From the NCBI GenBank assembly GCA_023078685.1, contig JALGAS010000004.1, forward strand, positions 4,836,001 through 4,900,000: a stretch of DNA of 64,000 bases, written 5' to 3'. The notes below the pieces were generated by a model, which was given only the letters and a program-made list of their open reading frames with translations, was not told the DNA's origin and searched no databases. The translations under genes were made by a program, and so were the position numbers. Positions 1 to 10,891 of the stretch are shown here, piece by piece. The stretch is from Neopestalotiopsis rosae (lineage: Eukaryota; Ascomycota; Sordariomycetes; Amphisphaeriales; Sporocadaceae). Position 1 is the stretch's first letter. Each line of letters begins with the position of its first letter.

Positions 1-908
1 TTGACCATCCATTTTTGGCTTTTTGCTTAATCGGCAGTTATCCCCATCTTGGTACCCATGGGCGATTGAGACCAGTGAGGGAAAGCGCGTTGGATTCCCC
101 AGCTTTTGCCAGCTCAGCTCCTGCTCTTGCCCTGCGCTAACCACGGTTCAGCCAGTGGATTGGAAGCGACGACGATGTTGAGAAAAGCTGGGGTTTGTTC
201 AGCTCTTGCCGGGCAGGTGCCAATCGTTGCACGCCACATTTTTAGAGTTTTCGCTTGTCCCTCTCTTGGCTGAGATGCGCGTGCAGAGAACTGCGCAAAG
301 ACAAAATATCAATTGTTGCTATCAATTCAATTATTATGCATGCAGCGCCTGCCGAATTTTGGGCATACTCTGGCTCCTGCAAGGTACAGATTACGCTTGT
401 ACGACTCTGGCGGCTAGCGCTTTAAGCGCTGTCGCAGCAGTGCACGATATCGTGGGAGTTCATCATTTTCCCCATTATCGCCCAATTTCGTCTTGCTAAG
501 CGCCTCCGAGTTGTGCCATTCTGCCCCCCATGAGTATGTTTCTTATCGTTACTCCTACCTCTCCGCATTTCCATTTCAAGTAAAGTCATTACTCGCCACG
601 GGCCTGGTTGTCCTTCACTCCTTGTCCATTTCCCCAAACTTCAGGGCTTAGCTTCGTGACAGTGGCTGGCTGAAATCGTGACAGGGGCATCGGAGCACGC
701 TCAGCGGTAAAGCTTGGCTCAGCTCGCATCATTCACGCTGATCTCACCAGACCGGGCATACTCAAATCGTAAATGAACGACCATCAAGAACATAGGTAAA
801 TACTGATGCACCATGGTGAGTTTAAATATCAGAAAATATTCCCGTCGAGCGTGATTCTTATATTATTCAACTATATACAATTGTTTTACATTAAGGGATT
901 ACAATATT
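1..908. other. Gene-poor left edge
   Basis: No convincing coding region is visible. The short open frames here have low-complexity, cysteine-rich or arginine-rich translations, no recognisable domain and no consistent splice signals. The right part (about 780-908) is AT-rich and probably contains the 3' untranslated region of the FMN oxidase gene, which ends at 909 on the minus strand. Confidence 0.5.
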
Positions 909-2258
909 CTAGTAGTTTATCGGCGTAAAGCTGGACAGCGGTGCGCCAAAGTACTCGAGCTCCACCCGCTTGGTGTTGATGAAGCTCGTGTTGCCCCGCC
1001 ACTTGTCAACGTCCGTCTGGCCGAGCAGCTGCATCTCCGTCACCAGCTCAGTGCGCAGGATATCCAGCATGGCCTCAACGCCCTCCTGGCCAAACACGTT
1101 GGCGAACATGGGCGGGCGGCCCAGACCGACGGCCTTGACACCCAGCGCGAGCAGCGCCAGGACGTGGGTGCCGCGGCGCACGCCGCCGTCAGCGTATATC
1201 TCAATCTGGTCAAACACCTCGGGGTACTGGGCGTGCAGGTCAAGCAAAACCTCGACAGCGGTGGGGGCGCCGTCGACGACGCGGCCGCCGTGGTTGGAGA
1301 TGTAGACGGCATCAAAGCCGAGGTCGGCGCACAGCTTGACGTCGCGAGCCGTCTTGACGCCCTTGGGCACAATGGGCAGCGAAGTCATGTTGCGCAGACG
1401 CTGGAGCGAGTCCACGGTGAAGTCGAGGGCATGGCCCGTGTCGCCGCTGCCCGAGCTGAAGCGCAGCGACCGGTCGCGGATGCCGCCAATGCCCGTGTTG
1501 TCGACAGTCAGGAAGATGGCCTTGAATCCCGCCGCCTCAATGCGTGCGAGCTCGTCCTCGACCCGCGACGTATTGGCCCAGAGGTACTCCTGGTGGAACA
1601 TGATCTGGCCGTCGGCGGCGGCGGCGCCAATCTCCTCGACGGTCTGGGTTGCCGAGATGGACGGCACGTACAAGACACCGGCCGAAGCGGCGGCCTTGAC
1701 GAGATTGGTCTCGGCGCCGTCGTTGGCGTGGCCTGCGTTAGCGGCAGGGGCAATGAAGAAGGGCGCCGCAAAGTTGTAGCCCAAGATGGATGTGCTTTAG
1801 CGGGAGCATAGTCAGTAAACGCCGGCCCTCGTATATACTAGCGGATCGGCATCAAACGTACTTGAGATTCAGGTTCGTGACATCTTGGAAGGCATATCCG
1901 TTGAAGATGATCTTTCGGAAGATTTCGAGATTATTAATGTATGCTGAAAAAGGTTGCAATGTTAGTCAATACTGGTCATTCGAGGGCATTGCTTATTCGG
2001 GTGCTTCTTACTTGTCTCATCCAGGGCACCGGTGCGGTACTGAGTATAGTATTTCGCTGAGAGGAAGTTCTTGGCTGCCATTTGGAAATCATTGAGGGAA
2101 ATCATGTCGTCGAGATCGGGAAGCTGGCCGGCAGTCCAGCCAGACACATCGAGTCCAGTATCCGGAAGGCCTTGGTTGTATTCCATGTTCATATCCACTG
2201 CGTACACTGAGCGGGCGAGCGCCAGGCCGGAGGCCAATTTGCAAAGAAGACGAGCCAT
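909..2258 (-). CDS. FMN-dependent alpha-hydroxyacid oxidase/dehydrogenase, probably secreted
   Basis: Three exons (2258-2012, 1943-1862, 1794-909) join in frame to about 404 residues. Both introns have GT-AG ends, and the first has a GACTAAC branch site. Residues 1-20 look like a signal peptide (LLCKLASGLALARSVYA). The rest is the TIM-barrel of the L-lactate dehydrogenase/glycolate oxidase family: an N-terminal YYTQYRTGALDE segment, a substrate-side LTVDNTG strand, and the active-site motif SNHGGR with the catalytic His near residue 278, followed by an ADGGVRRGTHVL phosphate-binding loop. The family oxidises 2-hydroxyacids such as lactate to 2-oxoacids and passes electrons to oxygen or cytochrome. 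No cytochrome b5 domain is present, so this is not a flavocytochrome b2. The exact substrate cannot be read from the sequence. Confidence 0.88.
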
Positions 2259-2404
2259 GGTTGAAAACGAGCGAACGAATTGGCAAAAAAGAGGCTTCAG
2301 TCAGAGAAGAAGAAAGACGAAGCACAAAAACGAGCGTGGTGAACGTCAGTCAAGGTGAAGAAGATTCTCGCCTTATCGGATCTGCCTTACACAAAGTGCG
2401 AGAA

Positions 2405-2420
2405 CCGACTTTATAACTAA
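2405..2420 (-). promoter_or_regulatory. TATA-like element upstream of the FMN oxidase
   Basis: A TTATAA-centred palindrome at 2411-2416 lies about 150 bases upstream of the start codon at 2258. Position and sequence suit a core promoter, but this is a weak motif and only suggestive. Confidence 0.3.
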
Positions 2421-5400
2421 GAAAAGAACATTCTACAGAGTATTCCGGTAGTACTGGCTAGCGGCCCTTGGAGGAATGCTGTAAGCCCAGGATCCCACGA
2501 TGCAAAGTTCGGCAAGGTCATTCGCTTCATCCGCATATACAGGCTTGGTACAGGCTTGGTGTGCTTGGCTGCCCCTGCAGTCATGGTACTTTTCTTCTTA
2601 TTGATGACCGGGCTAGGTACTTTAAACTCTTGGCCCTAGATGATTTGTGCCCGGGATCGGTTGGACAGCTAGGCGGCGGTTATCCTGGCAAGTAATCGGT
2701 GCAGTCGATCTACCCTTCATGAGCTATCTCGGGCGCTACTAACCTGCCTAGGGGCTGGATCGGCATAAAGCTCCATTGGTCAATGTAATTAATTGAGCAC
2801 CGGCGCTGCATCGATACGAAGGCTCCTTCATCTCGGCTGCGGAAGAGCTGAACTGCAGTCTGCAAGCCAAAGAGAAGGAGAGGCGCTGGAAAAAGAGGCA
2901 ATGTGCGTGTGTGCCAATCCAATGTGCCCTTTCTTTTTCCAATGTAACCTGGTTTTCTCGAGCTGCATACCAGACCAAAGCAGACTCGCTACTCCGGAAC
3001 CTACCGAGCTGACGGGCCCTTTGTCGCCTCCCAACTCCAATTCCGTCAATAAGGATCTCATGCCAAGAATAATTGCTCGATCCAGGTTGCATTGGGGATC
3101 CAGAGTTCTGCGAACAGGTCACTCTGGGAAGCGCAAAAATATCCACCCTGCAGGACATCTTCAGGTACCAGATGTGGACAAGACGGAGTAGGAGGCATTT
3201 GACCCCGATCCATGTTCAAAAATGTCAGCAGTGAGGCACGTATTCTGTCTGGCCCCTGTCAAGAGTCAGACACCATTGCAGATTAATCCCGATTACTCGG
3301 ATTGATTTCTTTGTTTCCAGGCAAAACCGCCCCTTAGCATCACGAATATGGCAGATTAACAAGATGGCAATATAATCTTGCTCACCAAGCTTAAACCCTC
3401 TAGTACTACGGTAGCCTCTCTGTCATCGATACCCTCTTATCTAAAACCCAGTCTTGTCAGGGGTAACATTCATCCCACGCAGCCAAAAACTCACGTGAGA
3501 TATCTGTAAAGTGCCCCCGTATCTGCACTCTGCGCGTGGTGCCATTCTTGTTGACAATACATAGTACTATTGATCATGACTGCATATTCTCATCTGATTA
3601 AGCATGCACCGTGTTAAGCGATGTGTAGGATCAATAGGAGTATTCTTTTCGTTTGCCTTCTTACCACCTCCATCTCGAAAAAATGGTCCGAAAGCCCCCC
3701 GGCAATGGCGGGCCGCCTCCTGTCGAGCCTGTTTGCCCATTACTGTGGCGGCGCTACATGCTGTGTATTCCAAGGCGATGCTGCATGGCATTGCAATGCC
3801 ACATTTTTAGAGTGGCCCCCCTGCCAAAACCCCCCCAGCAGCAAGCCCCAGCTAGACCTAACAGCCGTTAGTATACAGCGCCGTTATCTGCGGGACCCCT
3901 TCTGAGGTTGCCTTGGCGGTGGGAATGCAAAAGCGTTGCTAAACTTTATCGTGCTAAAAAATCACTAATCCACCCTGACTTGGGCATCCTCTTCGTATTA
4001 CAAGATGGTGCCACCTGCAACGCACATTCCTTCGCGCAGAGAAATAGTATGTATGTACCAACTTGCTGCTCGCCCACTTGCGCGGAAGAGGCAGGTCCGA
4101 GAGAAACGAAGAAAGCACATCGCCACTTTGCATCATGAGCTCATGAGTTTTGCTCTCGCGGAGAATGTTTGACGAATTTCCACCACGTCGGCCAAGTCCC
4201 AGGACATCCGCTTAATCCGAGCCGAGCCATTAGCCAAGTGTTTTTCTGTTTATTCAAAGAGCCCACGTGGTGGCATTCGCTTACGACTCCATTAATGGGG
4301 GTTCTATCGCTCTCTGTACATGCACGAACAACTTTTTCCCGGATCGCAGTTTGTTTGCTCCATATGGATTTGGGCCCATGAATCATTGATATGTACTATG
4401 TACGGAATACTCTGAAGCCGCGGGTGGGGTTTACGGCGAGTGTTGCTCAGAGGGATTCGTGTATTGGACGCGTTGGCCTGATAAAAATGGAGTACTGGCA
4501 TCAGGTTGTGTTGGAAGATCGCAATTAGAAGAAGACAATGTTATCGCGAGGCCCAGCAAAGATACGGGCAGGACTTGGCCTGCCTTGGCTTTGCTTCTCG
4601 GGCAAAGAGGGAACAGAAAAAACATCACAGCAGAGGGGGCCCCCATGTTCAAAAGACAAGTCCGATGGGCAGGGGGAACAGTGGGCGCACTGATGCTGGC
4701 CGGGTCCCAACACGTAAGCCCTAATCCATAAGAGCATTGCCATGGCCGTCGTACATATCGAAAACGTAAGTGAACTGTCTGTCTACTGCTTTTTGCCTGC
4801 CTGCATCCTTTTTTGCAATCTTTCGTGTCATGCAGAGCGAAAAACGCAGGTACATTGGACGATGTGTGTGCGTGTTTCCGACGGTTCTTCGGCAGAAGAC
4901 TGTATTTTCAGGGCATATTCCATCCACAGCGAAAAGCAGCCGCCTATCCACGTCATTTTGCGGGAGAGTTATCCGTTGCTTGCTTGGCTCTCGCGAGAAC
5001 GCGCCCGCTTATATGGGGCTTGACTTACAATGGACCTTTTCGACTGAAACCAGAATCACTGAGAGCCTCACAAAAGCCACATTGCTTGCCCAGCCTGTGA
5101 TATACTCACATCAAACTCATCGAGCATGACTCGGGTGGGAGGTCGAAAAAAGATCAAAAGAAGAATAGGGTTGCCAACGGCTAATAGCGTTAGGTTGTCC
5201 GTAAACGTATCAGCCACTCCGTTCCTGTGTCGTGTGAAGCCGTGAAATGTTGCCGCAAGTTCAACGGGCCCTTGTTTTTGGGGCCTTGTTCGGGCACTAA
5301 AAAGAGCCGCTGGAGCATGGGGCCCACATGTCCGACAGTGGCTTGAGTGGTTTCTATAGGCTACCTTGACTTTTACATTACTACTCGATGCTTATTGATC

Positions 5401-6310
5401 TTGTATAACGATGCATTATACTGCAGGCAATAGTTTGCATACGATTACACGATTTGGTATTAGATCAGTAATTCTGGCCGATTTATTTTCAATACGATGC
5501 GTGCAGACAACTAGGCAGCTTGGGAGGAATTTTCAAGGATCGACGCCTGTGCTGGCCTGGCACCAAAGGGCACGCGACCTGACGATTGATAAGAAGACTG
5601 TTGCAGCCTCTAATGACGTCTTGTAGCACAGCATCATGTGCAAGTATTCCTAAAGAGGACATAAGCTTTCCTCGCTTGAGAGATCTACAATGAAATATTG
5701 AAACTTCAATGCCTCTCAGCACTATGAATGACTCGATTTATGCCTTGTTTCGAGTCGAATGACCCAGCTGTCGGATGATGATTGGCCGGCTCGACTCTTC
5801 TCCTCGTTTGTCGTTCTATATTCTTATGACTGATCAGATCACGGAATCTATTGATAAGTGCCGTCTGGTGTAAGAGCCTCCTTACTTCTCGAAATTGTCA
5901 TTCGATGGTCCTAATGCAGTCGTGATAGCACGGTTTTCTTCTTCTTTGAGTTTGAGACAATGCAACTCCGCGAAATTGCAGGCGCGAAGTTCCGCGCGAC
6001 ATCAACATCGAGCCGTGCTGCCATGGACGATGTGGAAATGACCTCCCGAGACTAAGTATGCCGCTTTCTGGAAAATGAATGTGCGATCATCGCCGGTTCG
6101 AAACGAGACAATTTAGAGACGGCTTCGCCCGCAGTCAAGAACTTCGAAGTCGTGTGCTCACGTGCTCACATTCTCCTATGGGACTTTCACCCCTGGTGGC
6201 GCGTTACCAACGGTATACCAAGACTGGTATCACGAGCATGAAACACGGTATCATGAAAATGGTTCGTGCTTGCGATGTCGATCGTCTCATCGAGAGATGC
6301 TTCCCTGGAA

Positions 6311-6461
6311 TACATATAGTTGGTGATTTCTCGCTGCATTCAAACAACTTTCTGTCTGTATCAATCAACGCACATTCGCTTGCAACACTCGCTCATTCAA
6401 CAACACTTACAATCATTTCATAACACTTACACAACTCGATACTCACAAGCCAGCTTCGAAA
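6311..6461 (+). promoter_or_regulatory. Core promoter and CA-rich leader of the secreted protein gene
   Basis: A TATA-like CATATAGT at 6313-6320 is followed by a long C/A/T-rich, G-poor leader with repeated CAACACT, CACTTACA and CATTC motifs leading into a good start context (CGAAAATGG). This pattern is typical of strongly expressed fungal secreted-protein genes; strength of expression is inference. Confidence 0.4.
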
Positions 6462-7655
6462 ATGGCGGCCGCTCGTTCCATCCTTCTCGCAAATATTCTG
6501 CCTCTCGCCGCAGTGCAGGCACTCATGCTTCCACGACAGGGCTTCTGCCAGCTGGATGCATTCGACTTCATCCCGGCTCTGGCCAACTTCGAACCGGCTC
6601 TGGAATTCTGTTCCTCCAGCTTTCCAGTCCCAGCGGCGACAGTGACAGTGACCCCCATTACTGATGGCATCACCACCAAGACAAGAACCGTAACCGTGTT
6701 CAGCAATCTCGTCACACCTGTAAGTTACTTCATTATGACAATTGCCTGGGGATAGGGGATATTTACTAATGATCTGCAGATCATTGATCCTCTCATCACC
6801 CCCGTTCCACTAGTGAAGAGAAGTGAAGGTGGTGAGAACAAGGAGGAAGTCCGTCGTGGCCCCGACTTCTTCGGCGGAAGATTCCCCGACGACGACCACC
6901 GACCCCACTGGCCCGACTTTGGCGGCCCGGGCGGCCAGGGCTACACCAGCAACAACGCCGGTGGGTACGGCGGCGGCGACAGCGGCAGCCCGTACGGTGA
7001 CGACTACAACAACGACCAGAGCGGCGAGGAGTACGACGACGGCGAGGGCGACACCCCGGACGGCACCTGGTACCCGGCTCCCGAGCCCGAGACCACCAGC
7101 GCCCTCGTGGACCCGACCTTCCTCACCCTCCCCACCCTCACGCTGCCCACTATCACCGAGCCGCTCCCCACCATCTCCCTCGTCTCTTCGCTCACGAGCG
7201 ACCTTGGCCCCATTGAAACGTCCATCTCGGACGTTCTCTCGTCCCTGACGAGCGACATCCCCTCAGTCCTGCCCTCGGTCCTGCCCTCGGTCCTCCCCTC
7301 GCTGACCAGCGACCTGTCCTCGGTTCTCGAGACCCTGACCGGAGACCTGTCCTCGGTGCTCGACACCCTGACCAGCGACCTGCCCATCCCGACCCTGCCC
7401 CTCCCTACCGTGACCCCCTTCACCACCCGGGAGCCCATCCCCATCGTGACCTCGATCCTGGGCTCGGGCGGAGCCGGCGCCTCGGCCCTGTCCAGCCTCC
7501 AGGCCCTCGACGCCGACTTCCAGAGCGCCTTTTGCTCCTGCATCGAGGAGGAGCCCACCTTTACCATCACGGCCGTGCCCACGGCCACGGGTCTCCTCAC
7601 CGCGGTCGAGACCGTCACCGTCACCTTGCCCCGACCCCGACACGGAAACTACTAG
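6462..7655 (+). CDS. Secreted Ser/Thr/Pro-rich repeat protein with a Kex2-type site
   Basis: Two exons (6462-6719 and 6780-7655, intron with GTAAGT donor and TGCAG acceptor) give about 377 residues. Residues 1-20 form a signal peptide ending near AVQA. A dibasic KR at about residue 97-98 (PLVKRSEGG) is a likely Kex2 cleavage site. It is followed by a Gly/Asp/Tyr-rich acidic stretch, then a long Ser/Thr/Leu/Pro region with imperfect repeats (LPSVLPS repeated in tandem; LTSDLSSVL and LTGDLSSVL units). Two similar short segments, TVTVTP near residue 67 and VETVTVTLP near the C-terminus, bracket the protein. No GPI signal is evident, as the end is the charged PRPRHGNY. I do not recognise a named family; a cell-wall or extracellular matrix role is inferred from composition. 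Possible O-glycosylation follows from the Ser/Thr density. Confidence 0.75.
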
Positions 7656-8478
7656 TGGAAAAATGGAAAAAGAGTTTCCGCACGATCAGAAAATGACAAT
7701 CAAATCATTGCGCAAATGAGTAACGAAAGCTAGTCGCTGCTTGCATCTTTTGTTGTTGGAATGACGTCGAGGTTTTTCCTTTTGTTTCAAGGTCATTGGG
7801 GTTGTCGGGTTTCTTAAATTGCCAGAGATGATGGGGGCCCCAGGTTACCAAGAATTGAAAGCTACCTAGGAACTTTATGTCTTTTGTCTGCCCGTGCTTC
7901 TATGTTATGCCCACTCCTGGAATGTCCGCATCTGGAATGTCACATGTGTTTTCTGCGGGTATTAGTGACTGGAATTTGACGAACCAATCTTGCAGAAATC
8001 ATGTCATCCTGCAAAAGAAGTAAAGCCTACCAGTAGATGAATACCTGTATATGTGACGACTTCATACAGTGCGATTGTATAGTGTCTCAAGTGGTGGTTT
8101 TGTATGTCTCTCGGCTACGCGCGAATTTCATAACTCACCGAGCAGTTTCCGGATTATGTAGCATGATATATCTCATATTCTTGAACTTTGAATTTTCGAT
8201 GTCGAAAACGCGGAGTCAAGTCCGGATACCGGCGAGCTGACTGAGAAAAAGAGAGCGGGTGGGATTTTGCAGTTCCATCTGAACCTTCGCCCCCTTAGCA
8301 ATCAAAGCCTATTGTACTGACACGACACGTAGACAAGCAACAATCTCGTTCTCCATTCCCTGTGTTACTACCAGCGGACCAAGGTCACACAGAGAGTCTT
8401 TGTCCAAACAAGCCCGTAGTACGATTGAGACCGCTTTTTGATCCGTCGCGCCTCTTCCCGATGTGACAGCCGCAACTT
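7656..8478. other. 3' region between the secreted protein and the GMC oxidase
   Basis: AT-rich non-coding sequence between the end of the plus-strand secreted protein and the end of the minus-strand GMC gene. The small open frames are not credible. It should hold both 3' untranslated regions, as the genes converge. Confidence 0.5.
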
Positions 8479-10891
8479 TCAATTCCGGAGGAGACCATGT
8501 CGAGACTTGATCAGATCCGCAGCCTGCCGTAATCATATTAGTGACAAGAACTCAATCCTAGTGCTATCCAAGCGTCGACTATATTTACCTTTTCGGCGAC
8601 TGCATAAACCGTCGTGCAGAGATGCGCGCTAGGAATCATGGGCTGAATCGAAGCATCCGCAACGCTGAGGCCCGTGACGCCGTGGACCAGAAGATCCGTC
8701 CCCACGACGCCGCCCAGGCTGCGCGGCGCCATGGAGCAGGTGCCGGAAATGTGCCCAATCGTGCCCGAGGTGGAGGCGCGCGCCAGCTGCTCCAGCTCGT
8801 CGTAGCCGGTCATGTTGGCGGGCGGGTAGGTGGCCGCGATGGGCCCAAAGGTGTCGACCATGGCGGGCGTCTCGTGGAGGCGCCGGGCAAACTCGATGCT
8901 GCCGACCATGAGGCGGGCGTCGAGGGGGTTGTAAAAAGTTGCGTAGTCGACAATGGGCTCGGCGTATCGGTCCTGCGTGTCCAGATGGACGGTGCCCCGG
9001 CTCATGCCCTTTGTCTGGACTGTCGCAAAGGACGAGGAGCCGTTGAACGGTATCTCAATGACTGCATTATCGGTGCGCTGTATTGAGTCGATAAAGAGTC
9101 GACGTTGTGCCTCGAAACCGACAACCTGCTCCGTTGTGTATGTGGCTGGAAGGAATTCAGTAGAGTTCTGTTCCTGTAACGTTTCTACAACTGAAGTCCA
9201 CGTGTCGGGGATCAGCTGCGGCAGTGGAATGAGTGATATGGTATTTCCCGTAGTGTCCGCGAGAGGCCCTGCACTTTGGTCAGATATCCCAAATAGATAT
9301 ATAGGGGATGGAGCCTCAGACCAGTTCTATTCTCTGCCCAAATTTCCTCGGCCCATTCAATAAAAGTCGAGTTATACCACAAGTATTGAGGACTGGGATC
9401 GAGGTCCTTTGCGTCTAGTTCAGGTCAGTTCTGCTTTTTGCTCGGTTTCATAGTATACTTGCAACTAAACGCAACGTATGATACCGGATGATCTTGCATG
9501 TTGCTGCCAACACCAGGTAGGTCGACTAGAGCTTCGATACCTGCCTCTTCAAGAAGCGAAGACGGTCCGACACCTACGCGACTGTCAGTGGACTGCGCTA
9601 TATCATCTTTCTAACATAGAACTCTTGTCTCCAACTCCTCTATTCGTCGCGGTGTTTCAAGAGGACTGCGTACCACTCCTCTGGAGAATTTGTGGGCTGT
9701 GAAGAGCTCCAGCTGCTAGAATGATTTCTTTCCTGGCCTTGACTTCAGTCACCTCTTCGCCATCTGGCACGCCACGAGGCTGAAAGTTGATTCCATCAGC
9801 ATGCATATTCGCGTCGAACACAATCTCATTCACACGATGGCCGGTCAAGAGGTGGAGGTTGTTGCGATCTGCCACGGGCGTATAGTATCCGCTCACGGCA
9901 TAGGAGCGCGTTACGGTCTCATTATCGATTGCATTCTGTGTATGTTAGCAATCCGAATTGGGCACTCAACGGTTTGAACCCAATTTCGCCACGTACTGGA
10001 TACCAAAACACTCCGTATGCGCTGCCGTTGGCACCCTCGACTTGGGAGGACAGACCAGCTTGTTCCATGCCAGACCACTGAGGTACTGTTGTTCATGGTG
10101 AGTAAAAACAAGTGATTTCGGGGTGGTACAGGACGACCAACTCAAGCCTGGGAACAAATATGAAGCAATACTCTCATGTATGGGAGAGTCGCTGCCGTAA
10201 GCGTCTTGATCCCAGGTGATGCCATATTCCTGGACGAGTTCCGGAGCTGGCTCTGAGAACATGGCACTCTAAAGAAATATCAACAAAGCTCTTTCCCCAA
10301 AATTAAAGATGGTCCCTCCTACCTTTTTAAAGTAAGGCAGCAAACCCGAGAAGCCCCATTCAGGCTCGTCATTCAACTTGGCCCAATTGTCATAATCGTC
10401 GGCCGATCCGCGGGTCAGCATCATGCCGTTGACGGTGGAGCCGCCGCCCACCACGGCGGCCGACAGGACCGTGACCGAGTTATTCAGCAGACCGGCCTGC
10501 GGCGTCGACGTCACATTGTACAAGTCCTGCTTGGGCCAATTGACCAAGCCGCCAAAGCTGGCGGGATCAAGCTGTTCCGGACGGTTGTCAAAATATCCAT
10601 ATTCGACCACGAGCACGGTGGCTTTGTTTCGTTCATTTCCTGTCAGTCCCGATGCGAAGAATGTTGTGCCATATTGAGGCCAGTCAATAACTCACTGTCT
10701 GGATCTTCCGAGAGGCGATTACCGACGACCAGACCCGACTGGCCACCTCCAATGATGATAAAGTCGTACTCGTCGGCTACATCGGCGGCCGTAATCTCAC
10801 GATTCTGCCATGGATGTGTAGCTTGAGACTGACATGTTGCGAGTTTTGTCAGATGAATTATGATAAAACTCAGCAAAAACGATGAACGCAT
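8479..10891 (-). CDS. Secreted GMC-family FAD oxidoreductase (aryl-alcohol oxidase/choline dehydrogenase-like)
   Basis: Nine exons join in frame to about 638 residues: 10891-10696, 10639-10323, 10268-10142, 10085-9997, 9935-9674, 9573-9466, 9414-9322, 9268-8589, 8523-8479. The true ATG is at 10891, giving a signal peptide (MRSSFLLSFIIIHL). Hallmarks seen: the ADP-binding loop FIIIGGGQSGLVVGNRL, the GMC signature 1 region with VVGGGSTVNGMML, signature 2 GALHSPQILQRSGVGPSSLL (reading across an intron), NRTGPL, and a C-terminal block GTCSMAPRSLGGVVGTDLLV followed by YAVAEKAADLIK. The His/His or His/Asn active pair lies in the C-terminal block (SAHLCTTVYAVAEK); a histidine is seen there. The family oxidises alcohols or sugars outside the cell, often producing hydrogen peroxide; the substrate is unknown. 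The third and sixth introns use weak GTTG donors, so those two boundaries are the least certain. Confidence 0.88.

Larger units (their letters stand above)
2259..6461. other. 4.2-kb gene-poor spacer
   Basis: I find no supported gene in this long stretch. Many open frames of 60-140 codons occur on both strands, but their translations show no domain, biased composition and no frame-closing introns. Scattered AT-rich blocks and short degenerate matches (for example a 16-nt match between 3798-3813 and 233-248) suggest old, decayed sequence. The last 150 bases form the promoter and leader of the next gene. Confidence 0.5.

Noticed and set aside
1164..1811. Long plus-strand frame over the FMN oxidase
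   Set aside because: It is the antisense shadow of a GC-rich exon; the translation has no domain while the minus strand matches a known family throughout.
233..3813. 16-nt shared sequence at 233-248 and 3798-3813 as a dispersed repeat
   Set aside because: A match of this length is expected about once by chance in a window of this size, and the flanks do not align clearly.
6095..6110. GGTTCGAAAC as a tRNA B box
   Set aside because: Flanks do not pair as a T-stem and no A box lies upstream.
7004..7643. Minus-strand frames over the secreted repeat protein
   Set aside because: Gly/Arg/Val-rich translations caused by the repeats; no start context or domain.
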